Of a DNA stretch of 64,000 nt, positions 1 through 30,989 are shown piece by piece. The stretch comes from Sipunculus nudus (taxonomy: Eukaryota; Annelida; Sipuncula; Golfingiida; Sipunculidae): assembly GCA_026874595.1 (NCBI GenBank), contig CM049312.1, positions 29,825,456-29,889,455 on the forward strand. Direction: 5' to 3'. Position numbers and translations under genes: made by a program. The notes beneath the pieces were generated by a model that saw only the letters and a list, made by a program, of their open reading frames with translations, was not told where the DNA came from and searched no databases. Position 1 is the stretch's first letter. The number at the start of each line of letters is the position of its first letter.

Positions 1-749
1 AACGTTCATAGACTTAGTGAGGGAAAGGAACGTCAGCGTCAACGTCAAGGAATCAGTATTCAGTAAAAATAAAGTCACAATGACGACTATAGCGACTGTC
101 TTAACAAACTGTTTGCTGGCTGTTACGGCTTCGCTGTGGGTTGCTCTCTACGTCCATTTCTTTAATTAGATCCAGCCGGCTGAACAGGTGTATTTAGCGA
201 ATTCTGTGTTTATTTATTATCAGATTTATCTTGTTTTTTTCTTGGAAAACGCGAGGGGTACAATCCACAGCGCAAGCACGATTACACATGATGCTAAAAA
301 GAATGACAATACTGAAGGTCATGTTGTTGACAGTCTGGGTTGTTACATCTTTTTGGTGTGTTATGGCACAGAGTATACCGGTCATATATTAAGGTACGGC
401 GTGTCTTATATACAATGTATTATACTTGAAATCGTCTTATATATGAAATCCTCTGTATGCTTACAACTCAAGGGATATATTCTCAATCATGTGGTCATTC
501 ACATTGCAAAATGCACCATAGGCAGAATGATGAAAGGTCTATTTTGTAAAATTTTTTTTCTTCAATTTCCAATGTTTTACCGAAAGACCTTGTTCTCAAG
601 TAATCCTAACCATAACTTTAAATAGAACGACGGGAGAGAGGCCCTTTATTCAGTAATGACGCACAGGGGAAAATAATGCGTATCTAAGTAAGTATCGAGT
701 ATCGCCAGAAGTGTATTGCAAAATATTTCCATCCGCTGACCAAATATAT
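1..749. other. Intergenic, no gene recognised
   Basis: I see no recognisable gene. An open frame of 145 codons runs from 188 to 625 on the plus strand, but its product has no motif I know, its composition follows the local AT-rich DNA, and no splice signals or relatives support it. I treat it as chance. Confidence 0.5.
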
Positions 750-1752
750 TGTTACAGGTACTCTTTATTGTGTGACACGGGCGTAACTCGTGTTGTGAAA
801 CCCTCGCCGGGCCGTTCGTTACATTCGCAGTTTAATCCGTACTGGTTGAACTCTCGTTGTCATGCTAGCCTTGGGCTTTCTCGCCTGGTTGTGAGTCACG
901 TGTGGACCCTGGTATGTAGAGACACACACAGCGATATTCTTCTAGATGATTCCTGTAACGCGTGTTTACTGTGTTGTGTAAAATCCTTAATACTTTTCGA
1001 GAAGTGTAAAATTCTCGGCTTGGAGTGAGAAGGTATATAAAGGGGCTGTGTTTTAGCACCGAGAGAGAGCAGCAGTGAAGATTTCCAGCGGACGCAGAAG
1101 CGTGTGTGTCAGTTTCTGAGACCTTATAAGACGAGTGCGGCAGTAATAGATTTTCTCCAGACTTTCTCCTGGATTTTGTTCATTTGGACTTCAGTTTGCT
1201 TTCTGGATTGTTACAAGAGCTTTACACTGGACTGTCATTCTAGTGAGAGTATACTTTAAAGAACTTATCGTTGTGACAGTGGTGGTATCCAGGTACTGTG
1301 CACTTTGTGTGTTTTACTGTGTGATTGTATTGATTTGTTGTTATACCTCTGTTTTACAGTATAATTGTATTGATTTAGTGTATTGTAATGTTAGGGTTGT
1401 TTTAAGAATAAATTATATTTATTTATTAACAAAAAACCACTGACAAAAACACACAGGCTGTGACAGTGGTGGTATCCAGGCACTGTACACTTTATTTATA
1501 ATACTGTGTAATTGTATTGATTTGCTGTCGTACTGTTGTAATTCGGTGTAATTGTACTGATTTAGTGTATTATAATATTAGTTTTTTTTAAAGAATAAAT
1601 TATAATTATTTGTTAACAAAAATCCACTGACTTCTTTATTCATTCCCCTAGACATTTCACGCTGCCTAGTGTTACAGAATCTGATTTTTTAAAATCTCCA
1701 TTACAAACTTTGTGTTCATCACGCATATTTGATCTGTATTGTTAGGTTCCGT

Positions 1753-1756
<4 letters not shown>
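750..1756 (+). mobile_element. Solo LTR of the Gmr1-like retrotransposon family
   Basis: The segment starts TGTTACAGG and ends GGTTCCGTAACA, the same ends as the LTRs at 6233-7070, 13370-14243 and 23860-24662. It is flanked by ATAT on both sides (746-749 and 1757-1760), matching the 4-bp target duplications of two other copies, although the site is an AT tract so this match is weak alone. A TATA-like box lies at 1034-1041 and polyadenylation signals AATAAA at 1407-1412 and 1594-1599. It is longer than its relatives because about 187 bp of its 3' part is duplicated in tandem (1273-1459 and 1460 to about 1640), which doubles the poly(A) signal. No internal element sequence adjoins it, so it is a solo LTR left by recombination. 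Confidence 0.85.
1273..1640 (+). repeat. 187-bp tandem duplication inside solo LTR
   Basis: The motif GTGACAGTGGTGGTATCCAGG recurs at 1273 and 1460, and the sequence after each copy stays alignable up to the AATAAA signal. Related LTRs in the window carry one copy only. Confidence 0.75.
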
Positions 1757-1784
<28 letters not shown>

Positions 1785-3773
1785 TCTTTATGTGTGTAGA
1801 TGTGTTGGATATGTGAATGTCTGATATACCCTGTCAAATATGTACAAAATAACATATGATAATATTAAAAACGTTTGTCAAATTGTCAGATTCCATTGCA
1901 AGATTATTTCGAGTACTTGCACAAAAATATGAAGCTCTGTAACGAATTTTTAATTAAAAAAACATGTGCAAGATAAGACTACATCATGGCATGGAGGCCT
2001 CTGTCGGCGTGATTTGCGTCACAGCTACACATGCTCTGGGTATACATTCTACAGCTGACCGACATGACCTTGATCGCTTCAATCTGTGAAAGTATTTCAT
2101 GTTAAATGTACTGTAAATGGTGTTAGAAATAAACGCGTCTGTTATGCATACTGGCCTGAATAAATCAAAAACTGTAGTAGGTCACTGAGCTTACTCCTTT
2201 GTCCCTGCTTGGTTGCATCACAATAATAAAGTTTGTGGTATTTCTGCACTTGTGCAGTTAAGTGTGTTCAACCCTGAGATAATACACGGTCATCGTACAT
2301 ACCATCAGGGATATTAAAGAATTTTCATCATGCCAAATAATATAATACTCTGTGTTCATGGGTGGTATGAGAAAAAGGTCCACATTCCTTTGAAATCTTT
2401 AAATATAATAGGATACTTTTTGTCTGGTAGCATCCATGATATCATATTTGCTTACAAAATTCCTGGAGATTTAGGCCAGGTGACTAAATTTATATACGAA
2501 TTCTCTGTAGATTTTGCAAATTATATTTCAAGAAGTTCCCTGCTTATAAATGTATATTTCTCGTTTTTTTCCGCTTTTTGAAAAAAATTCACAGGTGAGC
2601 TTTGGGTCTTTGAACCCTTGTTTTTTCACTGAACCTTGAATGATTTCAAGAAATTGTATAGAATTGTATAGAATGAATAGACTTCATTGTATAGAATTTA
2701 AAACTTCTGTTATTTAGTATTAGTATATGGAAAATGTTCACTGAATGAACTTTAGTGCCTTAGGCCCTTGTTTAAAACCACTTGAATCTTAATAATTTGG
2801 AACATTGTTGTTTCGTTGCATGTGATAAAGCTAATCATATTTAATATCTTTTTGTTCACCATCATTTTAAAATTTTTCCAGATCTAATGCACCTGTATTG
2901 AGATCAAGTTAAAATTAGCATATTAATATGCCCTTACCATTCCCGTGAAATAAGAACATAGGTATGAAAATTTCACAAAGGTACCCACTTTTTGGTTAAA
3001 ACTGTTTCCCCTCTGGCATTTGGGCCCCAGGCGGTACCTGGTTGACATAACGGTTCCGCCGGACTGCACTCCCATTATGTTCACCAGTACGTAGTTTCTA
3101 AATCAGGACCAAGGCACATGCACTGGAAAGGAGAACACCATAGCATTTTCTTTATTTACTATCACTAGGCATTAAAATTTGAACCGCAAGGCATTATGGG
3201 ATTGAAGGACAGCCCGCATCCTGTGTGTTAGTCTGGAGTTGTTGACCCTGGAGGCGGCACGAACAAATTAATCCTGATATTTTCCCCAAGGTATGTACAT
3301 CTGCATTCTGCACTTGTGGCTAATCAGATGAATTTACAACTGAGGTAATTTCGTTACAGCCGTAAAATTAACAAACATTTGTTTGACTGATATGTATAAA
3401 TACTAAATGAAGATGCAGTCATATATGTTATTTTGTATACAAATATGCTCATTAAATGTTAATTAACCGTGATGTCCTAAATCCGCCATTTCAGCTGAAA
3501 TTAGCTATAAAAAAGAGTATAGCTACGGTAAAAAGCTGTTGAATGCAGGTGCATTAGATACAAAGGTTTATATATATTTTCATACCCAGGGGCGTAGCCA
3601 GGATAGAGGGAGGGGAGGGGGCCGGCGGATCCTGAAATTCGAAAGGGGGGGGGGAGGGCCTTTATGCATGTATTGGTACTATGAAAACTTATATATATAT
3701 ACGTGTATATGTATGTATATATATATTATTATTAATATTATTACTATACGTCATATATTTTAGTGTATGAAAT
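1757..3773. other. Intergenic, no gene recognised
   Basis: AT-rich DNA with a short (TA)n tract at 1757-1784 and a purine/G-rich block at about 3600-3660 that begins with a GGGGCGTAGCCAGGAT phrase, probably the edge of a dispersed repeat. Open frames here (for example 2330-2581 and 3539-3763) show no protein features I recognise. Confidence 0.5.
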
Positions 3774-3826
3774 TGTTACAGGTGCCCTTTTTATTGTGTC
3801 ACACGGGCGTAACTCGTGTTGTAGCG
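3774..3826 (+). repeat. Truncated 5' LTR remnant
   Basis: It matches the first ~53 bp of the 3' LTR at 6233 and then passes directly into gag sequence, with a 1-2 base overlap (CG) at the junction. This is what microhomology-mediated deletion would leave. The LTR promoter, transcription start and primer-binding site are lost. Confidence 0.8.
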
Positions 3827-4484
3827 GTTAATCTTAAAGGTTATGAGTTAGTTCCGGAGGCTTACCACCAGAAATTCAGAAATATGGAAAAGCGCAAAGA
3901 ACAGACCTACGTCGAATTTGCAACTACAAAAGAGCAGTTGTTTGGTCGCTGGTGTAGTTCTAAAAATGTAATGAAATATTTTGACAATTTGCGCCAGTTG
4001 ATTAAGCTTGAAGAATTTAAGCGCTGCATTAACGCTGTTGTTAAAACTTTTCTTGATGAGAGAAAAGTCCTGAAACACTTGACATTGCTGCTCAATTAGC
4101 TGATGATTATTCATTGACACACAAAATGTCCTTTACTAGCAAATCAAACCAGTCATTCACAAACAAGAATGTAAATCAGTATGGTCAAAAGAAGTTTAAA
4201 GCGCAGTCACCCAGTACTAGTAGTCCTGATAGTTCAGCAAAGTTCATCGCTACATCTCAGTCCACGTCCACTGTGTCTAAGTCCAACCAAGGCCAGTCAT
4301 TTTCAAAGAAAATCTGTAATTACTGCAGGAAGGAAGGTCATCTAATATCTGATTGCTGGAAACTTGCGAATAAACCAAATAGCAAACCATCTGGTTTTGT
4401 TTCAAAATCTATGCATAGCATAGTACAAGAGCCAGGCTGTTTTCATGTGGATCGGGGGTACAACTCCTTTATTGACTCTTATTA
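3827..4484 (+). pseudogene. gag fragment (capsid end plus CCHC knuckle)
   Basis: The first part (to 4099) aligns with the minus-strand capsid at 22.7-23.0 kb and includes the SCAN-like stretch LRQLIKLEEFKRCIN. A frameshift near 4065 then moves the frame to 4114-4485, which holds a serine/threonine-rich spacer and the zinc knuckle CNYCRKEGHLISDC (CX2CX4HX4C), a nucleic-acid-binding motif of retroelement Gag. The N-terminal half of gag is deleted. The frame ends at TAA near 4483 inside the first linker palindrome. Confidence 0.8.
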
Positions 4485-4871
4485 AGAGTTTGATGCTACG
4501 GAGGCCCAAGTGCCATCTGAATCCAAAGAAGAATCCGTAGCTTGTGGGGTAAGAACCTCAGTTGATTCCTGCGAGGAATTTAATAAGACTAGGTCCTTTC
4601 AAAACTCCTGCGAGGAGTATTCTTTAAATAAGGCTAAGTCCTTTGATGAATCTTGTGAGAGTATTTCAAATGAGGTCCTCTTATGACAAAGAGAAGTTTG
4701 TTTCTGCTGAGGAAAATTCCTCTGTTGACTCCTATGAGGAGTTTGATGATAAAAAGGATGTAGATTCCTTAAATGACTCTGAAAAAGAGTTTATGACTGA
4801 CACTGTCAATGTCAGTTCTTTGTTTGATGAAGCTGAGGTAGTAGATTCCTCTCCTGACTCTGAAACGGAGT
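4475..4871 (+). repeat. Series of six 15-nt palindromes in the gag-protease linker
   Basis: Near-perfect palindromes with 3-5 nt centres occur at 4475-4489, 4565-4579, 4604-4618, 4728-4742, 4776-4790 and 4857-4871. The type sequence is ACTCCTGCGAGGAGT. They fall on a repeated acidic peptide motif of the form D-S-x-E-E/K-E-F. Arm bases change in pairs between copies: ATTCC with GGAAT at 4565, ACTCC with GGAGT at 4604 and 4728, ACTCT with AGAGT at 4776. The copy at 4857 has a T-G wobble pair. The minus-strand element carries the matching series at 21950-22261. Confidence 0.8.
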
Positions 4872-4914
4872 TATTTGAGCCATTCATACATGATGGTTTT
4901 GTATCACTTTCAAA

Positions 4915-5245
4915 TTAATTTTAGATTCTATCCCAATTAGAATTTTGAGGGAACCTGGTTCAGGCCAGACTCTCATGTTAGCAAACACTTTGCCATTTTC
5001 TATTAGGTCTTTTACTTGTGCACATGGACTTGTTAATGGTGTGTTTGCAGGCAAGCACACTTCAGTTCCGCTTCACTGTATACATTTAAAGTCGGATTTG
5101 ATTTCTGGGAATATTACTGTGGGCATAAGAACTACTTTAGCCTTTAAGGGAATTCAGTTGCTACTAGGCAATGATGTTGCAGGTGATAAAGTACAGCCTG
5201 TACCAATGGTGACAGAAAAGCCGTCACTTGATCAGGACACTGAGA
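4915..5245 (+). pseudogene. Retroelement aspartic protease, inactivated
   Basis: The frame from 4945 reads REPGSGQTLMLANTL where the minus-strand relative has RDTGSGQTLMLANTL, so the catalytic DTG is replaced by EPG. The later flap/end motif LLLGNDVAGDKV is intact at about 5160-5195. The usual aspartic protease dimer subunit is about this size. Loss of the catalytic Asp means it could not process Gag-Pol. The frame then runs across a deletion junction into reverse transcriptase. Confidence 0.75.
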
Positions 5246-5632
5246 AGAACTCGCCAGCAACGTCCCAGCGCCTCATCCATACAGTTGTCAAGGACATTCT
5301 TGGCTGCGACGCATATATTGATGACCTTATCGTGTACAGCGACACCTGGGAGAAACATCTGCAAATTCTTCGCGACCTCTTCTAAAGGCTCAGTGAAGCA
5401 CGTCTGACAGTCAACTTAGAGTTTGTTGTGCACAAGTGACATTTTTGGGTCATATTGTAGGGCAGGGTCAGATAAAACCTGTTGATGCTAAGATAAGTGT
5501 TATTTCTGCATTTCCTGGACCAGAAAACGGGGGGGGGGGTGCAAATGATGCGTTTTCTTGGTATGGTTGGGTACTACAGGAAGTTTTGTCCAGGTTTTTT
5601 CTGCTGTGGCTGAACCTTAGACTAATTTGTTA
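5246..5632 (+). pseudogene. Reverse transcriptase fragment (palm/thumb end)
   Basis: After the deletion junction near 5245 the sequence encodes NSPATSQRLIH, then YIDDLIVYSDTWEKH, which contains the YIDD form of the RT active-site YxDD box. A shifted frame from 5436 carries FLGHIVGQGQIKPVDAK, the stretch that follows the catalytic box in Ty3/gypsy RTs. The N-terminal fingers and palm are missing. A G-run (5529-5539) adds a frameshift. Confidence 0.8.
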
Positions 5633-6110
5633 GGGAAGACACAAAAGTTTGTATGGAATGTTCAGTGTGAAAATGCATTTCAGAATTTGAAAGCAATTCT
5701 GCAAAGTTCACCTGTTTTGGCAGCTCCGGACTTTTCTGTGCCTTTTACGTTAGCTGTAGATGCTAGTGATACTGCTGCTGGTGCTGTGTTGATACAAGAA
5801 GGCAATGATGGCATAGATCATCCGGTTTGTTATTTCTCAAGAAGGTTTGATGAAAACCAAAAAAACTACTCCACTATTGAAAAAGAATGTGTGGCTTTGA
5901 TTTTGGCGTTGCAACATTTTGAGGTTTATGTTACTTCATCGGTCAGGCCTGTCATTGTCTTCGGTGGTCACAGTCCCCTCACGTTCATGAACAAGCTGAG
6001 CAGTAAAAATGAAAGATTGTTGAGACGGAGTTTGTTCTTACAGGTTTACAACCTTGAAATCTAACACATTAAAGGGAAGGTACTTGCTGATTGCTTATCG
6101 AGATGGTTAT
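5627..6110 (+). pseudogene. Retroelement RNase H domain
   Basis: The frame 5627-6064 begins with the connection segment and then shows the RNase H landmarks LAVDASDTA (catalytic Asp), IEKECVAL (catalytic Glu) and VIVFGGHSPLTF, where the relative has FSDHNPL, so the third acidic residue is lost (D to G). The frame stops at 6062; the following bases still encode a KVLADCLSR-like end in another frame. RNase H is the last pol domain here, directly followed by the polypurine tract. Confidence 0.8.
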
Positions 6111-6219
6111 GAAATGTTGTGGACAGGATGTTTAGGTGATGTTGTAAATAAGATGATTTTTGAGATGTTGTAAAAATTTAGTGATTGTGATCGCAAAAAG
6201 AAAGTTTTTCTTTTATCTT

Positions 6220-6232
6220 AAAGGAAGGGGAG
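6220..6232 (+). other. Polypurine tract
   Basis: AAAGGAAGGGGAG lies directly against the TG of the 3' LTR, the position where plus-strand DNA synthesis is primed in LTR retroelements. It marks the true 3' end of the internal region and shows that no integrase gene follows RNase H. Confidence 0.8.
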
Positions 6233-7070
6233 TGTTACAGGTGCCCTTTTTATTGTGTGACACGGGCGTAACTCATGTTGTAGCGCCCGTGTCTGGCCGC
6301 GTATTGCATTCTCTGTTTAATTCGTACTGGTTGAACTCTCGTTGTCATGCTAGCTTGGGGCTTTCTCGCCTGGCCGAGGTCACGTGTGGACCCTGGTATG
6401 TAGAGACACAGCGATGTTCTTCTAGATGATTCCTGTAACGTGTGTTTACTGTGTATTATGTTAGATCCTTTGGACTGTTCGAGAAGTGGAAAATTCTCGG
6501 CTTGGGACAAGAAGTTATAAATAGGGGGCTGTGTTTTAGAGCCGGGAGAGAGGAGAGAAGATTCCAGCGCACACAGACGTGGGTATGTCAGTTTGTGGCA
6601 CATGTCCGATTATCCAGTAATTTCAGGAATTCTACTTTTACTAACTCTATACAATTTAACGCTGCCTGCCTCAAGTTTACTTTCTGGATTGTTACAAGAG
6701 CTTTACATTGGACTGATATTCTCCGAGAGGATTTTTGTAGACTTGTCATCCGGCATATACATTTTACAGGATTTATCGTTGTGGCAGTGGTGGCATCCAG
6801 GTACTGTGCACTTTGTTTATTAGGCTGTGTGATTATATTGATTTGATGGTTTACTGGTACTGTGTGATTGTATTGATTTGGTGTACTGTAATGTTAAGGT
6901 TGTTTTAAGAATAAATTATAGTTATTTGTTAACAAAAAAAAAAACACCGACTTCTTTCCCCTAGAGATTTCACGCTGCCTGGTGTTACAGAATCAGATTT
7001 TTTTTAATCTCCATTACAAAAGTTGTGTTCATCACGCATACGTGATCTGTTTATATTAGGTTCCGTAACA
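6233..7070 (+). repeat. 3' LTR of deleted element
   Basis: 838 bp from TGTTACAGG to GGTTCCGTAACA. It contains TATAAATA at 6516-6523, with TTCgaGAAgtgGAAaaTTC at 6478-6496 upstream of it, which resembles two heat-shock half-site pairs, and AATAAA near 6909. A conserved block CACGCTGCCTGGTGTTACAGAATC occurs near the 3' end in every copy in the window. Confidence 0.88.
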
Positions 7071-7811
7071 AAATATATTTATGTTTATTTTCAAATATAT
7101 GAACCATGGTTTCATTAAGGTTAGTAACAGGTACCTGGGGATATCCTCCTCCCAAATTGGAATTTTTTTTTGATTATGCAATGTAAAGAGGACATTTTGA
7201 GGCAATTTTCAACATAAAATGCCTGAAAAACTGTTCTTTTATGTCTTTGCCTCATGTAGTCAAACTGTAGAGAGGTCCAATATTTATTATTTATATTTCT
7301 TCTAAATAAGGATATAAAATGTCAATCGTTTTCAAACAAGTTAATGGCGCAAAAAAGCGCATTTACGTTTTTTACTTGCAAAATGTTATCTAATAAATGT
7401 AATGCTAGGAGTGAAATAACTGATATGTTGAAGTCTTATGTTAAACTTTGCATTTTACCGGGTCCCATGGTCTCGACAGCACACAAGACTGCTAAGACCA
7501 CAGATCGCGAGTTAGAGTACCGGTATCATCAGAGGAGCCGTGAGAGGGCCTGGGGTTCTACAGTTGTTCTGCAGCTGTTCATAAATATCCTTATATAAGC
7601 TCAACTAATAAATTTGAAAGTTATAAACTGCAGATAACTTTAACCAAATCTTATTGCTATTTAACAAGAAAGAAATATGAAAAACGAAAATAAATCACGA
7701 AAATTGGAAAATTAGATAAAATGAGAGATATTGCAGCTCAACGGGTGGCCGCGCGCCGAAGGCGCCCCCTCTGGATCCGCCACTTATAGCAAAGGCAACC
7801 TAATGCATATA

Positions 7812-7877
7812 TAGCGAAGCGGTTGGTACGCCGGCCTTGTGCGTCACCGTTATGGGTTCTAATCCCGGATCGCCCCA
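7812..7877 (+). mobile_element. tRNA-derived SINE head
   Basis: TAGCGAAGCGG at 7812-7822 fits an RNA polymerase III A box, and GGGTTCTAATC at 7854-7864 fits a B box, about 42 bp downstream. Between them GTTGGTACGCCGG resembles the D-arm side of a tRNA. The same sequence, with the canonical GGGTTCGAATC B box, appears on the minus strand three times in tandem at 54.2-54.9 kb, which supports a dispersed SINE family rather than a tRNA gene. Confidence 0.6.
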
Positions 7878-8642
7878 GAATTTTCCCCTTAACAATTTGC
7901 CTTCGTAACAAAATGCAGGACAGTCCAATCCCACCCCTTCTCTAAATCCCTTGCAAGTACGCAAGTATCACGTCATGGACAGTATATAAAAATGATTTAA
8001 ATATATAATTATATATTTTTTAACCTTTCACTGCACAAATAGTGTGGTGAAATAGTCAGAAATGCTAAGTTTCCATTGAGATCTAGATTCTTGTCTCATG
8101 GGGTTTTCTACTGCTGACAGTGTATTGGAATTATAAAGTGCTGACAGCCCAAGAACAAATCACAAAACCGCCAAGAATTGGTTAGGTGTTTGCAATATTT
8201 ATGAAAAGAAATACCTGGAGAAAAATGTATTATATATTACCTATATTACGTTTTGATATCTGCTTATATAATGGAACCTGGAATTCGTTTCCTTGAACTT
8301 TATGCGAAGTAAACATATCTTACGGACCTCAATATACAAGGCAAGAGCGGATTTTGACCTAAAGATTTTGGGGAACGATACAAAATTATACTTAAAACCG
8401 AAAAAAGAGGCCAAAACTATCCCCAGATGACGCCACTAAAGCCTAAAAATTTCAAAACTTTTATACACCATTGGATTGGAGTGACCCCCTCTCATACGCT
8501 CACCCTCCCTGTTTGAACCCCCCTCCACATTCTCAGGTTTCCACACCTGCCAAAGTCTACTGGCTAAGGTTGTACAGATACCCAAGGCGTAGTTGTACAA
8601 GCGTGAAGGAATATGCACAGCTGTATTGTGAAAACCTGAGCC

Positions 8643-8646
<4 letters not shown>

Positions 8647-8722
<76 letters not shown>

Positions 8723-8745
8723 ATGTATGTATGTATGTATGTATA
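8647..8745. repeat. (TA)n microsatellite with (TATG)n end
   Basis: A long alternating TA run bounded by CATA repeats on the left and GTAT repeats on the right. Open frames across it encode only Tyr-Ile repeats and are not genes. Confidence 0.95.
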
Positions 8746-9208
8746 TAATGCAAATCTTGTAAAGTGTTTATATGATAGCATATGTTATGATGTAATTTTT
8801 ATCAATTTTCGTTTGACATTTACTTATCCTGCATTGATAATAAGTTTCAGATGGCATTAGTATTACACATATATCAATGCGGGAATCTGTCTGAACAAGT
8901 GCACATTGACCAGACACATTTAAGGGTTACACATCTTTATTTGTTCATATTTGTTCGATCCCCTTCTGGACATGCAAGGTTATACCATAGCGCAAGTAAA
9001 AGTTTGTTATGCATGTCTTGTGAAACCTCGTTATAGAAAACTGGTTTATAGTAAAATGAGTTTAAGTAAATTTAGTGTTACACTTCCACATTTGGTCTTT
9101 AATTAAGCAACTGATCTTCTGTTTTGCAGGATTTTATCTGTATGGTAGATCTGGGTCCATTAAAGAGTGATTGAAAATGACTGACCACGCTGACGACAAT
9201 GCAGGGCA

Positions 9209-9209
9209 A

Positions 9210-9265
<56 letters not shown>
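9209..9265. repeat. (TA)n microsatellite
   Basis: Uninterrupted TA dinucleotides about 440 bp upstream of the first coding exon of the choline transporter-like gene. Confidence 0.95.
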
Positions 9266-9271
<6 letters not shown>

Positions 9272-9431
9272 CTAGTGATAACTTACTGATAGACTTAAAC
9301 AAAGACTGACCTTCTCTCTCTGTCTCTCTAAAGATATATATATATATATAGAGGTTTAGGTCTCAGAACTATCCCAGAGGCAAGTTGCACGCCCAGTGAA
9401 GGCTAACTGATAAACTCAACCACAAACTATC

Positions 9432-9435
9432 TGAC

Positions 9436-9507
<72 letters not shown>
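9432..9507. repeat. (TC)n(TA)n compound microsatellite
   Basis: A TC run passes directly into a TA run about 140 bp upstream of the first ChT-like coding exon. Confidence 0.95.
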
Positions 9508-9509
<2 letters not shown>

Positions 9510-9644
9510 TGTTAAACTTTAAACTTATATTGTTAAGGATACAAAGTACAAAGCGGTGAATTTTAAACGTGTCCTCATACAAATGGGAAAGATAAGCTTT
9601 TATATATACCATATACACATAACCGTAAACACTCTCACTTTCAG

Positions 9645-30580
<20,936 letters not shown>

Positions 30581-30936
30581 CCATCATGGAAGGTACTAGT
30601 TGACCGGATGAGCCGATGCGCATGCGCAGTCGCTCGTATATATAAACTGTTAATGTTAAAATAACTACCTTAAGCTCACAGAAGTACTACTACTCTTCCC
30701 CAGGCAGGGGCGTTAACACAATGGGTGGGGGGTGGGGGGTGGGGGTGGGGGTTGGTATATATCTTCCCACATTTTGGCAAGTAGAGATTATGAATGTAAA
30801 CATCCATCCCCTGTTATAATTAGTATAACAGACTTTCGTTTCCTTTCTTAGTTTACTAAGAAATGATATATAAATCTGGTTTAGAATTAACTTATACTGG
30901 AAATATATATTGGAAATGTGTCACACAGACAATAAC

Positions 30937-30989
<53 letters not shown>

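Larger units (their letters stand above)
3774..7070 (+). mobile_element. Internally deleted Gmr1-like LTR retrotransposon
   Basis: This copy runs from a truncated 5' LTR (3774-3826) through gag, a palindromic linker, protease, a reverse transcriptase fragment and RNase H to a complete 3' LTR (6233-7070). It is flanked by AAAT on both sides (3770-3773 and 7071-7074), a 4-bp target duplication, so the present ends are the insertion ends. Two internal deletions are clear: the 5' LTR jumps after about 53 bp straight into mid-gag, and the protease jumps into late reverse transcriptase, removing integrase and most of RT. No integrase follows RNase H before the polypurine tract. Several frameshifts and stops make it non-autonomous. 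Confidence 0.88.
7071..9644. other. Intergenic, repeat-bearing
   Basis: No coding exon recognised. The stretch holds a tRNA-like SINE head (7812-7877), a block near 8460-8560 that looks like a dispersed repeat, a possible relic of a Tigger-type terminal sequence at about 9020-9060 (GTGAAACCTCGTTATAG), and several microsatellites (8647-8745, 9209-9265, 9334-9350, 9432-9507). The unidentified 5' untranslated exon and promoter of the choline transporter-like gene may lie here. Confidence 0.5.

Noticed and set aside
188-625. 145-codon plus-strand open frame
   Set aside because: No recognisable domain, biased toward residues encoded by AT-rich DNA, and a competing antisense frame; treated as chance.
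7812-7877. Functional tRNA gene
   Set aside because: The B box is altered (GGGTTCTAATC), no clean acceptor stem pairs the ends, and related copies occur as repeats; SINE is the better reading.
8436-8860. Open frames rich in Tyr-Ile-His across TA tracts, also at 9099-9302, 9427-9648, 16930-17118, 29719-30156, 30863-31117, 33784-34023 and 61609-61839
   Set aside because: They are translations of TA, TC or TATG microsatellites in frames without stops.
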